Below are positions 35,831-46,555 of a DNA stretch of 64,000 nt, one piece after another. The DNA lies in contig CM045990.1 of assembly GCA_025175895.1 (NCBI GenBank), positions 44,884,658 to 44,948,657 of the forward strand, in the 5' to 3' direction. Numbering within the stretch: position 1 is the first letter of the stretch; every line of letters begins with the position of its first letter. Both the position numbers and the translations under genes were made by a program. The notes beneath the pieces were generated by a model. The model ran no database searches. It was given only the letters and a program-made list of their open reading frames with translations, and was not told the origin of the DNA. The stretch is from Wurfbainia villosa. Its lineage: Eukaryota; Streptophyta; Magnoliopsida; Zingiberales; Zingiberaceae.

Positions 35831-37262
35831 TGTTAGGAATATTGTAACGGCTAGAGGGGGGTGAATAGCGTCTTTGGTGCGATGTCGTAAATCGATCGCG
35901 TCCGTGTCTACAATTTCGTTAGTACGCAGCGGAAATAGAAATGATACAATAACAAAATGAACAACACGCTAACACGAGTATGTAACGTGGTTCGGAACCG
36001 AATGGTTCCTACTCCACGGATCGAGCTCTAAAGAGCCCTAGTGATGCACACGCACTCACTAATCAATAAACTCCTTCTCGGAACAATCCGGAGGCGGAGA
36101 AACCTCGTACAATATGTCTTACAACAGTAAGAATGAAATACAAGCAATATACAATGTAAATACGAAATACAAGTAAAGAAAAGACTTTACAACACTTGTT
36201 TTGATTGCTTGAATGCTTGGTTGCTTGGTTGCTTGCTTGCACTTGGAGACCTGATTTGCACCAACAAATCGCCCCAATAGCCCTCAAGAACCGATAGTTT
36301 TTCCTCCATCACGAGCTCCATATATAGCTTCAACCTGTGCTGGAAAAAGTCGATCAGTCGACTGATCGGGACCATCAGTCGACTGATGCCACTGTTGTCA
36401 TGAGACAACGGCTAGATCCACGCTGGATAAGTCCAACGGAACCTTCATCACCGATGTGACCATCGATCGGACCGATGGAGTCCTCACTCGACCGATCGAG
36501 TCTCGACTCATTCTCGTGGCCGATTTCGAGCACCGATCGACCGATCACACGATCGATCATTGAGCCATCACCGATCGCCCACTGCGCAATGATCTAGGCC
36601 ATAACCCGCAGTCAAACCCTAGTTGACTCGGTCCAGTCGACTGCCACAAGGCACCAGTCGACTGGCACACCTCAAACATGAGGTTTTAACCCAAGTATGG
36701 TTCCCCCATACTTGCTAGACCACCCTTAGCCTAGACCTAAGCCTTCTAGCCACCTCCATCAGCCTCACGCCTCTCGGATCCCTCCAAGTCATCCATGACT
36801 TGTTCATCCATCGCGCTAGCCTTCAGGTGCTTCCATCGGCTATGTCATGCTAACGGTGTCTACACCGCCAAGGCACATTGGACTTACGCCGCCAAGACTC
36901 CGCTTGGACTTTACGCCGCCAACCATTGGACTTATGCTGCCAAGACTACCGCTTGGACCTTACGCCGCCAATATCAATCCCCTTGGACTTCTAATGCCAA
37001 CCCATGTTGGACTTTCCATGCCAAGACCATGCTTGGATTTTCTATGCCAAGACCATGCTTGGACTTTCCCAAATGCCAAGACCATGCTTGGACTTTCCCT
37101 TGCCAACCCATGTTGGAGTTTTACATTGCCAAGACCATGCTTGGAATTTCCTTGACAATTACATTGTCATATGTTTTTGTCAAAACATCAAAACACATCA
37201 AAACATCACTCGAGCCAAAACCGAGTCCTGGTCAATCGTGACCTGGGCCGATTGCACCAACA
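35831..37262 (-). repeat. 5' LTR of the non-autonomous element
   Basis: 1432 bp and nearly identical to 28408-29817 except in the block 36440-36600, where palindromic CAGTCGACTG motifs are replaced by CCGATCG-like words. It also has one additional minisatellite unit near 36870. Confidence 0.92.
36863..37152. repeat. Minisatellite in the 5' LTR of the non-autonomous element
   Basis: About eleven units of the GCCAAGACCATGCTTGGACTT type, one more than the other LTR. Confidence 0.85.
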
Positions 37263-37267
37263 GTGTC
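37263..37267. repeat. Target-site duplication GTGTC, right copy
   Basis: Partner of 28403-28407. Removing one copy together with the insertion restores the chromovirus pol reading frame across the site (HVSMLRKYV). Confidence 0.92.
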
Positions 37268-37562
37268 CATGCTGAGGAAGTATGTACCAGACTCTACACA
37301 TATTCTGTCATATGTGTCAGGTTCCATTCAACCTGATGCTACATATGCAGAGGTTCCGGTACGGATTTTGGATTTCAAGGAAAGACAGTTGCGGAACAAG
37401 GTTGTGCGACTTGTCAAGGTCGGGTGGAGTCACCACACAAACGAGGAAGCTACTTGGGAGCTCGAGGAAAAGATCAGAGCTCAATACCCCCCACTTGTTT
37501 ACTTAAGGTACTTGAGGTATATTTTCAATACTTGTGGTATTTCTTACTCGTTGTGCATCTGA
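37268..37562 (+). pseudogene. Chromovirus integrase C-terminus with chromodomain
   Basis: Reads LRKYVPDSTHILSY, then VPVRILDFKERQLRNK, KVGWSHHTNEEATWELEEKI and RAQYPPLV. Aromatic and acidic residues are placed as in chromovirus integrase chromodomains, which are thought to guide integration into heterochromatin. It belongs to the polyprotein ending at 28407 and is separated from it by 8.9 kb of inserted DNA. The frame itself is undamaged to the stop at 37560. Confidence 0.88.
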
Positions 37563-37590
37563 GTAGGAAATTTGGGGACCAAATTTTTAT

Positions 37591-37603
37591 TAGTGGGGGA
37601 GAA
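37591..37603 (+). other. Chromovirus polypurine tract
   Basis: TAGTGGGGGAGAA immediately before the 3' LTR start TGTTAAATA. Confidence 0.9.
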
Positions 37604-40297
37604 TGTTAAATACTGGAAAATTTAAAAAAAAATGTAAAATTAATGGCCAAAGAATTAAGGAAATAATCCTGGAAATTTTTTGGGATTTTTAGGGAATTTT
37701 AGGAATTTTTCCAAAATTTTTCTGGATTTAAACGGAGTCCGTACGAGATTTCTATGGGGATAAAATAAATAGGCTTTAGAGGAGTCTATTTAAAGGGGTT
37801 AAATACACGATGAAAACCTAATTATCTATTTCCCTTTTTCTTTTTCCTCGCCGCAACTTCCTTCGTTCGGCATTTCCTTTCGTGAGCCGCTTCTCCCGAC
37901 AATCGTCGTCGCCGCCTCAGCGCGTCCTTCTCCTTCGCCACCCAACGCCGCGTTGTGCTCCTGCCGGTGACGCCCTCTTTCGGTCGTCGCCTTCCCTGCA
38001 GCAGTCGGCATCACTTTTCCGGTGCTTAGGTCACCGCGGGTTTGCAGCAACCAGTAACGGCGCCCTTTTTGCCGCTGACGATCTCCTTTTTGCCAGACTC
38101 CTCTACCCTAGACGACGAGCGCCGAGCCTCCTTTTCCCCATTACGCCTGCAGCCACCGGACCGCCGCTGTTTTCCCCCTTTGCTGTGATTCTGGCCGGAG
38201 GTTCGCCGTAGCTAGGGAATTAGGGCAGAAGCAGATTCGTTTCTCCGGTGAACTAAGCGGTTGGGAGGTTGCAACCGCAGGTATATCGTGGGTTATCTAC
38301 TGTTGGTATGTTGGTTAATTTGGTTTGGATAGATGGTGGTTGTGGGAGGATGTGGTTGGCTGCGAAAGCAGATTTAGTCTCCGGATAAAAATGACTGGAG
38401 GTGGGTATAGAAGGTGTTTCGGGACGTTCATAGGGTGTAAAAGGCTATGGAACGGATTTGTGGTCGACTTGGGCTGATTTTGGTATTATACAGTTGATCG
38501 TATTGTATTCGGAGGATTAGGAATTAATTGGGTAAATTTGTTGGTACAATTAATGGATAAATTAAAAGCCATTAAATTTTATTTATTTGACTTAGGTTGT
38601 TAAAATGCGGGTTAAACCAGGTTTAATTGATTAATTAGCTTATCATTAATTAATCAAAATTTTTATCAATTGATTTAGTGGGCTAATTTAATTGTATGGA
38701 TATTTGTAGTAGGAAAAAGATTAATAAGAGGGTTGGAAAATTAGTGGAATTAGAAATAATTTGGGTTAGTTGGTTTATGTAAGAAATCAATTAAGTATTC
38801 GATTTGTCGTTGAATTGTATTTTGTGCTTAACTATAGTTATGCTATATGCAGGTCCCCAGTCGTGACGATTTGGTTCTTTTTGCGGATATATATATTCAG
38901 GCGGATATTTTGACTTATCTTTTAGATAGTCATTGTTGATATGCTAGTTAGGATAACTTACAATAATTTTTCATGTTTATATGCCTGGTATGCTTTTGGT
39001 GCCTACTTGATACATGCATGTGATAGGATATGATTATATTTCCCTGTTTGATTTGGATCATAGTACATGGATTAGGAATATGTATATATTGATTGTACAT
39101 ATTATTCGGATAGGTGTTTTGAGTAGGATTTACATGCTTTAGTATCATCCATCATTTTCGCATGATTGCATGCTGGCTGGACGGGGTTCCATTATTATTG
39201 AGCCCGCAGCTAGTTACATGGCCTGCACACACTGCCACTCATGGGTTAGTGGTACATCAGGAGGGTGTGTGCAGTTGCTTTGTCAGGCTCCACTGGTCCG
39301 CTCATGGGTAGCGATGAGGCAGCGTGGTAGCGGGCAGGGATCCCTCCTCTGGTCTATGACATCGGGAGATGAGAGCTTAGCTCCCCCACTCTGTTTGGGG
39401 CAGGAGGATAGGTGTACTCCGACAACATCCTGTCCACTCGGTCACTCAGGAGCAGTGATGGCAGAGTGCACAGTTGTCATAGCCCTACCCACTTGGTTTC
39501 ACCATCGCGTGTGAGGCGGCTGACTAGCGTCAGGGGTAACCATGTCATTTGCACGACATGCACTTTGCATAGATTGCATTTGTACTGTGTTTGCTGCATT
39601 ATTTTATTAATGCCTTGGATGTGCATATGATTGTCATGCATACAGGATACATGTTTATATATGGTGATGACTTTATCTCTTATAGTAGGGCACATGCTCC
39701 TATATCAGGGTAGGAGATTCAGGTGAGTACAGTCCTTTTTGCATTTATTTCTTGCTTACCCTATATGTGAGACTGTATTGGCATGATTTTTATTGTTAGC
39801 TATATCTTACTTGCATATCGACTATACCCGCTGAGTTCTTTGAACTTACCCCGTTGATTTATATCTATTTCAGGATGAAGCTGTCAGGAGAGTGCAGCTG
39901 TCGGACCCCACTCGTCGTAAATTTTTGATTCGGATATTTGTTTTTATGGTATTTGGATTTTGATTAGAGGACATGTATAGGATTGGAGATTGATGTTTAT
40001 ATTCGTGGATTTTTTGTGTCCTTATGGACCTTATTCGGATTTTGGTTTGATTGGATTTTGTTGAGTATTCCTGCTCATATGGAAGAAGGGGTAAGTCTAT
40101 TTATTTTTGACTGTTTATCATTAAATTTGGTTGATGGCCTGAGGTCAAATTATATAACTGCGTGTGTGTTTGGATTCCGGTTGTGTTGACCGATGTATAG
40201 TGGCCATGTAGGTCTTGTATGTAAATTGGGATTGTCACCTGTACAGAAGAGATGCTGCCGGATTTTCGTCTGGTGGGATCTCCTTCGGAGCGTGACA
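37604..40297 (+). repeat. Chromovirus 3' LTR
   Basis: 2694 bp, uninterrupted, TGTTAAA...GTGACA. It serves as the reference for recognising the split 5' LTR. ORFs within it have no conserved counterpart. Confidence 0.93.
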
Positions 40298-40302
40298 TCC
40301 CA
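40298..40302. repeat. Target-site duplication TCCCA, right copy
   Basis: Partner of 3906-3910. Confidence 0.92.
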
Positions 40303-41400
40303 CTATTGATTATCATCATGGTTATGGTCAATTGATAGTGTTAGTCTTTGTTTAGATCATTGAAGCTGCCCTGCCTAAAGGCCCTCCTCCACACGTTGTT
40401 GACTTAGATCCCAATTCAAGTTAGATTTTCAAGTTGTATCGTGAGCATGGAAATTGTTATTGCATCTATTTTGCATTTGTTGAAGTCATTCCTCTAGGTA
40501 ACGTAATTCAATGATACTCTTAAACTTCCTCCAATAGTCTCATGTGTTGATCTCTTCCAGGTGACATAATGTAGGAAGCATAGCCAACTCTTTTTTTTTT
40601 TTTTTTTTGCTCTTTGTTCTCCTCTCTCTCTCTCTCTCTATATTTTTTTTTTCTCAAACATGCTAATCAGAAAAAAGGAAAAAATAATAAAAAGGGAAAC
40701 AATACTTCAGCTGAGTAAAAAAGCTGATGATTTGGCAATTGTCTCGAAGGAGCAATGGGATTTAAAAAGTAGCAATTTGGTCGAATAGCAAAGTAAAACC
40801 AATGGTCTATTTCTCTCAATGGAGAATTACTCATCGCGCGGTGGGTTGAAGTGGAGCTCAACAAACCACAATCAGGAGGTAAGAGATGGAATTCTATGAT
40901 GGTGATGAAAAGCCTCACAAAGAGCTTCTTCACTTAGATGATAGAGAGATCAGAGAGGACATTATATTGTAGGAGATGGTATTGAGATGAAGCAAAGTAT
41001 TAAGAGAAAAATAGATAAGAGATAAAAAAAATTATTGTCTCTTGTACCAACTGATGTAGCAGAAGCAACTAGAAAAAAGAATAACCTAGTGACTCGTACA
41101 AAACAACCAGGACAATCTCAATAAAAATAGAAAAATAGAATTAATTTGTTAATTCACATAGAATAGAGAGGAAAATTTGAAAATATGACACTCAAAATAA
41201 TTTTATTAATCATCAACTGTCTTCTTAATAAAAAAACTACACTCATTTTATAGAATGAGGTACAATAAATATCTTATCATGCATAAGAAAAAGAAAATCA
41301 AATTGAAATCAAATTTTGATTTTCCTAGGATAATTTATTGGGAAAATAAAATTTAACTAAAAATGAAAAACACAAATTTAAAGGTTAAATGAAGGAATTT
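40303..41400. other. Unassigned AT-rich sequence right of the chromovirus
   Basis: Contains a run of 18 T at 40591-40608, a (CT)n run at 40621-40639 and further T-rich sequence. It lies where the 3' end and LTR of the old minus-strand copia element would be expected, but no LTR pair could be recognised. 40360-40520 reads fairly open on the plus strand, without any domain I know. Confidence 0.4.
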
Positions 41401-42321
41401 GCCCAAAATACACTAATTTGGATATTTTTGCTTTAGTTGGCCACGGGGCGATTCAAATGGATTGAAAAAAGGCATCTCTCAAAGGCGTCTCATATTGCAT
41501 ATATCAATAGACTGTTTTTTTTTAACACCATATTATCGCTCCACGACCCTTGCATTCTTTTTGTTGTCTCCCAATGATTAAAGAATGATTTCTCCATAAG
41601 TCTGGTCACCAAAGTTACAACATATAGAATATCAATTCAAGCCTTGTAGTTGTCAAGTACATCACATGTCCACCCAAACTTTGAAACATGCCTAAATTAA
41701 CTTGTTTCACTTCACCATGTTTGCTCAACTTAAATCTTTTTAACACAAGGAGTTGAAATAGGATTTGCATTCTTCATTCTGAATTTTTTTAAAATCCACT
41801 TAGAATAAGACTAGGAGAAAACCAAGACCCTCAGACAAGGCAATGCAAACACCAATGTCAAAACAATCAAAAGTAGCACTCTTAATTGAGGTCAAGCTAG
41901 GTTTGGCCCAAGATCAAGCTAGATTCAATCAGAGGTCAATCCAATTTAATTTGGATAGCAAGGCAAACAACAATGTAAGTTGAGCTGGTGATGGATCAAA
42001 TTTGAAGGTAGGAGTGCCCTCGATCAATAAGTCCATTAGGGGAGCCAAGGTCTAAATGATGAAAATTCCATACTTAGAAGTTCAATTCTAAGAAAATGGT
42101 GCAATTATCCCATATCAATCATCTCAAATTCATTCTTCATTGAGATCTTAAAATCGTCTAGCATCTTTAAATCATTACTAGTAAAAGTAAAAAAAAGATC
42201 ATCAACATAAAGACTTGTAAATGTGAGGCTTGCATATGGATTGAATTTGGTGTAAAGAGTGTATTCCAATTAATGGGCATTTTGGAAAATCATTATTCTC
42301 AAAGCAAGAATCGATGGAATT
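41401..42321 (-). pseudogene. Old copia element, RT end and RNase H part
   Basis: On the minus strand, 42230-42110 reads LYVDDLFFTFTSNDLKML and FEMIDMG, the catalytic box and following region of copia RT. 41760-41560 reads KNANPISTP, then segments matching the RT-RNase H connection (LVTRLMEKS). Stops and frameshifts are frequent. The sequence is cut at 42321 by the Tat element and continues at 57525. It is much older than its interrupter. Confidence 0.75.
42317..42321. repeat. Target-site duplication GAATT, left copy
   Basis: GAATT precedes the LTR edge TGATGCGGG at 42322 and recurs at 57520-57524 after the other LTR edge TATCA. Confidence 0.92.
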
Positions 42322-43479
42322 TGATGCGGGTATGGGAAAAATCTGGTCGCTCCGTTTTCAACGCAGTGAAGCACTGAGGGAGGTCTCAGAGGATTCTCCC
42401 CGGCCGCAATCAGTAGAGAATAAGAGGATGAAGTAGATGAAACGCAAGAAACTGACGCCAGCAATCGAGATTCAGACACAAGATGTAATGTGGTTCGGAA
42501 TGAGGATTCCTACTCCACGGAGGTGAGTTTTCTCACCAGATGCGGTGCCTAAGCACTCTCACTATGAAGGTCCTCCTTTACAGAAAGCAAGTTTCCGCAG
42601 GTGGAGGAGAAAGACCTCTTACCATGATATTACAAGATGAGGAAAATACAAGAGATGTAGCGATGACAGATCTCCATCCTTCTTCTCCAGTGAGATGGTT
42701 GTTCCCTTTTTTCCTTCCCCTCTTGCCTCTTCTTCTCCCTTGCTGTCTCGGAATGATTGCGGATCCCCTTTTTCTTCTCTTTTTCTCCTTCCTTTTATCC
42801 TCCCTCCTCCTTCATCGTAACGTCATGGATTATCTCCATCGTACACGTGGCCACCACCTCTCCCTGGAGAATAATTCTGTTACAAATATAAGGAGTGAAG
42901 ACTCCTTGGAATATTGTGTGGGGCCTCCCAGGCCGTTACCTAACCTCCTTTCCTCTATTTTTCGGGAAACTAGGCTAGACTATCTCCCTCAGCCTTCTGT
43001 ATCGAGGGAAGCTAGTATAGGTCTATAGCCCCCGGGTGACCTAGCCCTAGGGCCTTTTAACAACCCGAACCAATTCCTCTTTTCCCCATGTCAAATTCCC
43101 TTTATATTGATCAGATTGGACCGACCTCTTGGAAAAGCGCCTTCCGTCTCTCCTTTATCGTATCAATTGCTTTCATTAACTCTCCCATACCAATGACTTT
43201 CAATATTCGTCCGTGCCAATGGCTTCTGATGTTCGCCCATGCCAATGGCTTCTGATGTTCGCCCGTGCCAATGGCTTCTGATATTCGCCCGTGCCAATGG
43301 CTTTCAATATTCGCCCGTACCAATGGCTTCTGATATTTGCCCGTGCCAATGGCTTCTGACATTCGCCCGTGCCAATCTTCCTTTTCTTCCTTAGCGGGGC
43401 CGTGTATTTCGAATTGGACCTAGGGTCGCCTGCTAACCCCTCTATCGGGGATTATGTAGAGAAGGTACCAGTAGTATCA
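42322..43479 (-). repeat. Tat element 3' LTR
   Basis: TGATGCG...TATCA, 1158 bp. It contains a minisatellite at 43189-43377. The ORF at 42540-43028 also occurs in the other LTR but lies in LTR sequence and matches no family I know. Confidence 0.92.
43189..43377. repeat. 26-bp minisatellite in the Tat 3' LTR
   Basis: About seven units of CCAATGGCTTCTGATGTTCG plus CCCGTG. The matching array in the other LTR is at 57229-57417. Confidence 0.9.
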
Positions 43480-43853
43480 TTAGTCAACCCCGAAAAAATA
43501 GTCAAGCGAAGTTATAAGCTTGACTTTCCTAATGTACATAAAGTTTCTGACCTATTCTTCATCTCTCAACTTAAACTCATCCATTCCCTTATAACTCCCC
43601 CCAGTATATTGAAGGAGGCCCGATGGGCCCATGGGCTCCGCTTCTCCTTCTCCCTCTGTGCGGCTGAATCGTCGCGGAAAACCCTATATAAACCCTCGCC
43701 TTCTTCTTTTAGGTATCGTTTAGTGTGCTTAACAATCTAGCATGTTCTTCTCCTCCAGTGATTTTCACCGGCGGCGTTTCGGCGACCCAGCCCTTCCTTT
43801 CCCACACGATTCTTCTTTAACCCCCGAGTAAGTGCTCTGCTTTGTTCACATCA
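43480..43853 (+). promoter_or_regulatory. Putative promoter and 5' UTR of antisense gene A
   Basis: TATATAAA at 43685-43692 lies about 160 bases before the likely ATG at 43854. A purine-rich stretch on the minus strand at about 43596-43606 (CTGGGGGGAG) is the only PPT-like sequence nearby, but it lies about 115 bases inside the element rather than at the LTR edge. Promoter function is inferred from the box and its spacing. Confidence 0.5.
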
Positions 43854-44538
43854 ATGGCTCCTAGGACCACCTCTTCACCCGCCTGGTATGAACATACCAT
43901 AACCCAGTTAGATTGTAACCACTATTTCTTTAATATTAAGAACGAATACATAGACCCCTCTATAAAATGTTGTTTCACGACTAAACTGCATCGGCCTCAT
44001 AATCCTCCTCCCGGTTTAACATGTTTTTTCTCTGAACAATTTCTTAACGGCCTATCCCTGTCGGTACCACCAGTTTACTTGGACCTTCTAAACTTCTACG
44101 GACTACCCCTGAACCAATTCACCCCCAACTCCTTCCGAATTCTATCGGGAGCCCACATAGTGTTCCAACACTTGAACCTCTCTCTGACCCCTGAAATATT
44201 TCATTGCTTCTTCCAATTAAAGTCTTCTAAGGCAGGTCTCTTTTATTTATCTAACCGTTCAGACTGCCAATTCCTGGTGAACCTGCCCACTTTCCACAAG
44301 GGCTGGGAAGAATTGTATTTCTTTGTACAACTTCCCGAGTCCCTTCCCTATTCTGATACATGGAAGGTAGCCCTTCCTGAATTGCCTCCCTTCCGAGAAA
44401 CGAGGACCCAATGCCCCTTCCCGGAAGTGTATAGAGTATTAAGAGAGCTACATTACTGCTCCAAACACCTAATAGAAACTCCTCTGTTAAGCCACTTTGG
44501 ATTGTCTCCTCTACCTTTGATGACTTCGGTTGCTGTAG

Positions 44539-44611
44539 GTAGGGTGATACTGGTCCTGCACTATGACTTCCTTTCCAAATTATTCATCTTTCTTATAAGT
44601 ATACCTTGCAG
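44539..44611 (+). other. Intron 1 of antisense gene A
   Basis: 73 bases, GTAGGG...CTTGCAG. Splicing joins TTGCTGTAG to ACGATCTAATG, restoring the frame (SVAVDDLMQKAL). Unspliced, the two halves are in different frames. Confidence 0.75.
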
Positions 44612-45165
44612 ACGATCTAATGCAGAAGGCTTTGGTGGAAGGGGAAGCTATTGAGGCTGCCAAGAAAAAGAAGACCTCAACTAAAAGAGGCCAGTTAGTA
44701 GCAGCTCCGTCATCCCCCCGAAAAAAGCTGCGACTCATCAAGAAAGGAGCCTCAAGTTCATCAGCTCTTCTTCCCTTATCTTCCGACCAGCCGGGAGCTC
44801 AACCCTTAACCATTTATGAGCCCAGAAGGGAAGGCAATACCTCCCCTGCCCCTTCTTTATCTCCCCAAGGAGGGGATTCTCCCTCCCAATTTCTTCATTC
44901 CTCCCCATCTGCACAAAATTCACCCCTGCCCTCTCGTACAGAATCCCTCCAAGCTCCTATACCTCCCGACTCGAGAACCTCTCCTACCCCTCTTCGCCGT
45001 ACCAGACCCCCATCTTCCTTGGAAAGAGAGGATCCTTCCCTTCCTGTTCCTCCGAAGGCCACGCTGGGATCCTTGCTAAAAATTCGGCACCCTTCGGAGG
45101 TAAAATTCTTTAACCAGTCGGGCATACAAGGCCCGTGTGAGCAAGTGGGTAAACTGCTGACAGAG

Positions 45166-45247
45166 GTATTTACTTTTTCTTTTCCTCCTCTCTGCTATGG
45201 GTATTTCCCTATACTGATGTATGTTGATAATTTTCCTTTCCTTTTAG
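45166..45247 (+). other. Intron 2 of antisense gene A
   Basis: 82 bases, T-rich, GTATTTAC...TTTTAG. It joins LLTE to ASTQHH in phase 0 and links the Ser/Pro region to the coiled coil. Confidence 0.72.
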
Positions 45248-46069
45248 GCCTCCACCCAACATCACAACATGGTGGTTCATCTAGCCCGATTCCAATCTAG
45301 TGTGGAGGCTCGCCATTTTGCCGCCATGTCACAACATAAAGAGCCCGTGCGGCGATTAAACGAGTAGGAGGCAAAGGAGGCAGACTTTCGGGGCCAGTGC
45401 GAAGATGCCATGATGCAACTAGCCTTGGTCCGAAGTGAAAAAGAGGAGCTACAATGAAAAAATGAAGAATTAGAATAGCGCCTCTTCTTGCAGTCCAGTG
45501 AGCTGCAACAGGTAGACATCCTGACTCAGGAACTGAAGGAGTATAAGAGATATCTTATGGACGCCATGATCAAGGATGCTGACTCTTCGGCTACTATCAC
45601 ACAGCTTCAACAAGAATGCCACCATCTTAATATGGAGCGTCAAGCCTGGGCAATTACCAGAGAATCATGTGCAAAGAAGTGTCAGGATCTTTTCTCCATG
45701 GTAGCGACTCTTTCCCGAACCTTATCGCCGGTGGCTCAGCAGCAATCTACCCTCCAACAGGAGTATCTTGAAGCTCTTTCAGCCTTAGGACAGCGAGCTA
45801 TACAGGCAGCCACCGAGAGAGATGCTTTGGCGATTAAATTGGCGGAAAGTCAAGCTCAGGTGGTTCAATATCAGGACCAACTAAAGGAGCAGGAAGCCGA
45901 CCTCAAGGGGCGCTATGTCAAGAAGGGGGTAGATCTCTTTATACTAGGTTTTGAGGGGTCCTCGGCTCAAAATGCCGAACAAGGATACCCGCCTCCTGGC
46001 ACGGACACTAGCTATTTAGATCCCACGGAGGCGTTAGCTAAATGTCCACCCGAACTCTTTGAATTGTAA

Positions 46070-46528
46070 TTTCTACTATTCTCCTTTTTTGATACTTTTA
46101 TCAATAGCCTCCCTTCTGCTTCTGAATGATGAATTTGTCCATAGGCTTAGCTATCATCGTCTTGTCCTGCTTCTTGACGGGTCGGGAATTCTGGACCAAT
46201 TTTAAACTCCTCCTTTTTTATACTGTTATCTCTTTTCCCGTATCGGATGGTGCACTCACCTCGTTGGTTCGGGCTTATGGGAGAGATATTGAATAACATT
46301 ATTCACCCCCGCCCCCGTTTCGGTTCGGGAATCTGCTTGAAGTATTTTGTCTGATATTATTCACACCCGTCCCGATTTCGGTTTGGGGACTTGCTTTAAG
46401 TGACTCTGGCCTGTTAGCCTTCCTTATTCCTTTTTACTGCTTCGGAAACTATATCCACCTCCTCGTCTTCTTCCCCTTCCCAAGAACTTCCCCCGTTGCT
46501 TTTCTTTCATTATAAATCATCACCCTCC
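46070..46528 (+). promoter_or_regulatory. Intergenic region with TATA-like box before antisense ORF B
   Basis: TTATAAAT at 46510-46517 lies about 40 bases before the Met at 46556. A direct repeat built on TATTATTCACCCCCGCCC / TATTATTCACACCCGTCC followed by GGTTCGGGA / GGTTTGGGG lies at about 46299-46392. Confidence 0.45.
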
Positions 46529-46555
46529 ATGTCTTCGTCCCTCTATCTCACTATC

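Larger units (their letters stand above)
28408..37262 (-). mobile_element. Non-autonomous LTR element with gag and a spliced extra ORF, no pol
   Basis: Two LTRs (28408-29817 and 35831-37262), a PPT and an initiator tRNA-Met PBS are all present, and TSD GTGTC flanks the element. In minus-strand order it has gag (35762-34105), spacer, a gene-like spliced ORF (32857-31587) and a second spacer. No protease, integrase, reverse transcriptase or RNase H motif was found in the 6.0-kb interior. It would therefore depend on enzymes of another element. Gag type and PBS suggest descent from a copia element. The overall form resembles the gag-carrying, pol-less LTR elements known from plants. Confidence 0.88.
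3911..40297 (+). mobile_element. Tekay/Del-type chromovirus (Ty3/gypsy) split by two nested insertions
   Basis: Plus-strand order: 5' LTR (3911-4278 plus 21615-23823), PBS, gag, protease, reverse transcriptase, RNase H, integrase to 28407, chromodomain (37268-37562), PPT, 3' LTR (37604-40297). The 5-bp TSD TCCCA flanks the whole interval. The element's own sequence adds up to about 10.2 kb; the rest is insertions at 4279-21614 and 28408-37262. A C-terminal integrase chromodomain together with 2.7-kb LTRs places it in the chromovirus group, most like Tekay/Del. Gag to RT is heavily frame-broken, while RNase H and integrase are nearly open. Confidence 0.9.
43854..46069 (+). pseudogene. Antisense gene A of the Tat element: PF04195-like protein, three exons
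   Basis: Exons 43854-44538, 44612-45165 and 45248-46069 join in one frame of 686 codons. Residues about 45-190 match the PF04195 'putative gypsy type transposon' pattern (PPGLTCFFSEQFLNGLSL, LLNFYGLPLNQFTPNSFRIL, HKGWEELYFFVQ). A Lys-rich stretch, a long Ser/Pro-rich region and a Gln/Glu-rich coiled coil (third exon) follow. Three in-frame stops sit in exon 3 at 45365, 45455 and 45476, so this copy is probably dead or truncated. The ATG at 43854 (MAPRTT) is preferred over 43842 by context. Function of the family is unknown; proteins of this type are known from antisense regions of Tat elements. It lies opposite to gag-pol and probably uses its own promoter. Confidence 0.8.

Noticed and set aside
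40360..40520. Fairly open plus-strand stretch that could be a host exon
   Set aside because: Short, interrupted by stops, no recognisable family, no convincing splice pair.
42540..43028. 162-codon ORF present in both Tat LTRs (also 56580-57068)
   Set aside because: It lies in the LTR antisense to the element, has low-complexity Leu/Ser/Pro composition and no known domain; equal length follows from the recent duplication of LTRs.
44620..44654. Gene A as two separate overlapping ORFs (43842-44654 and 44620-45300)
   Set aside because: A 73-base GT-AG intron joins them in one frame with a sensible protein sequence, so one spliced gene is the simpler reading.
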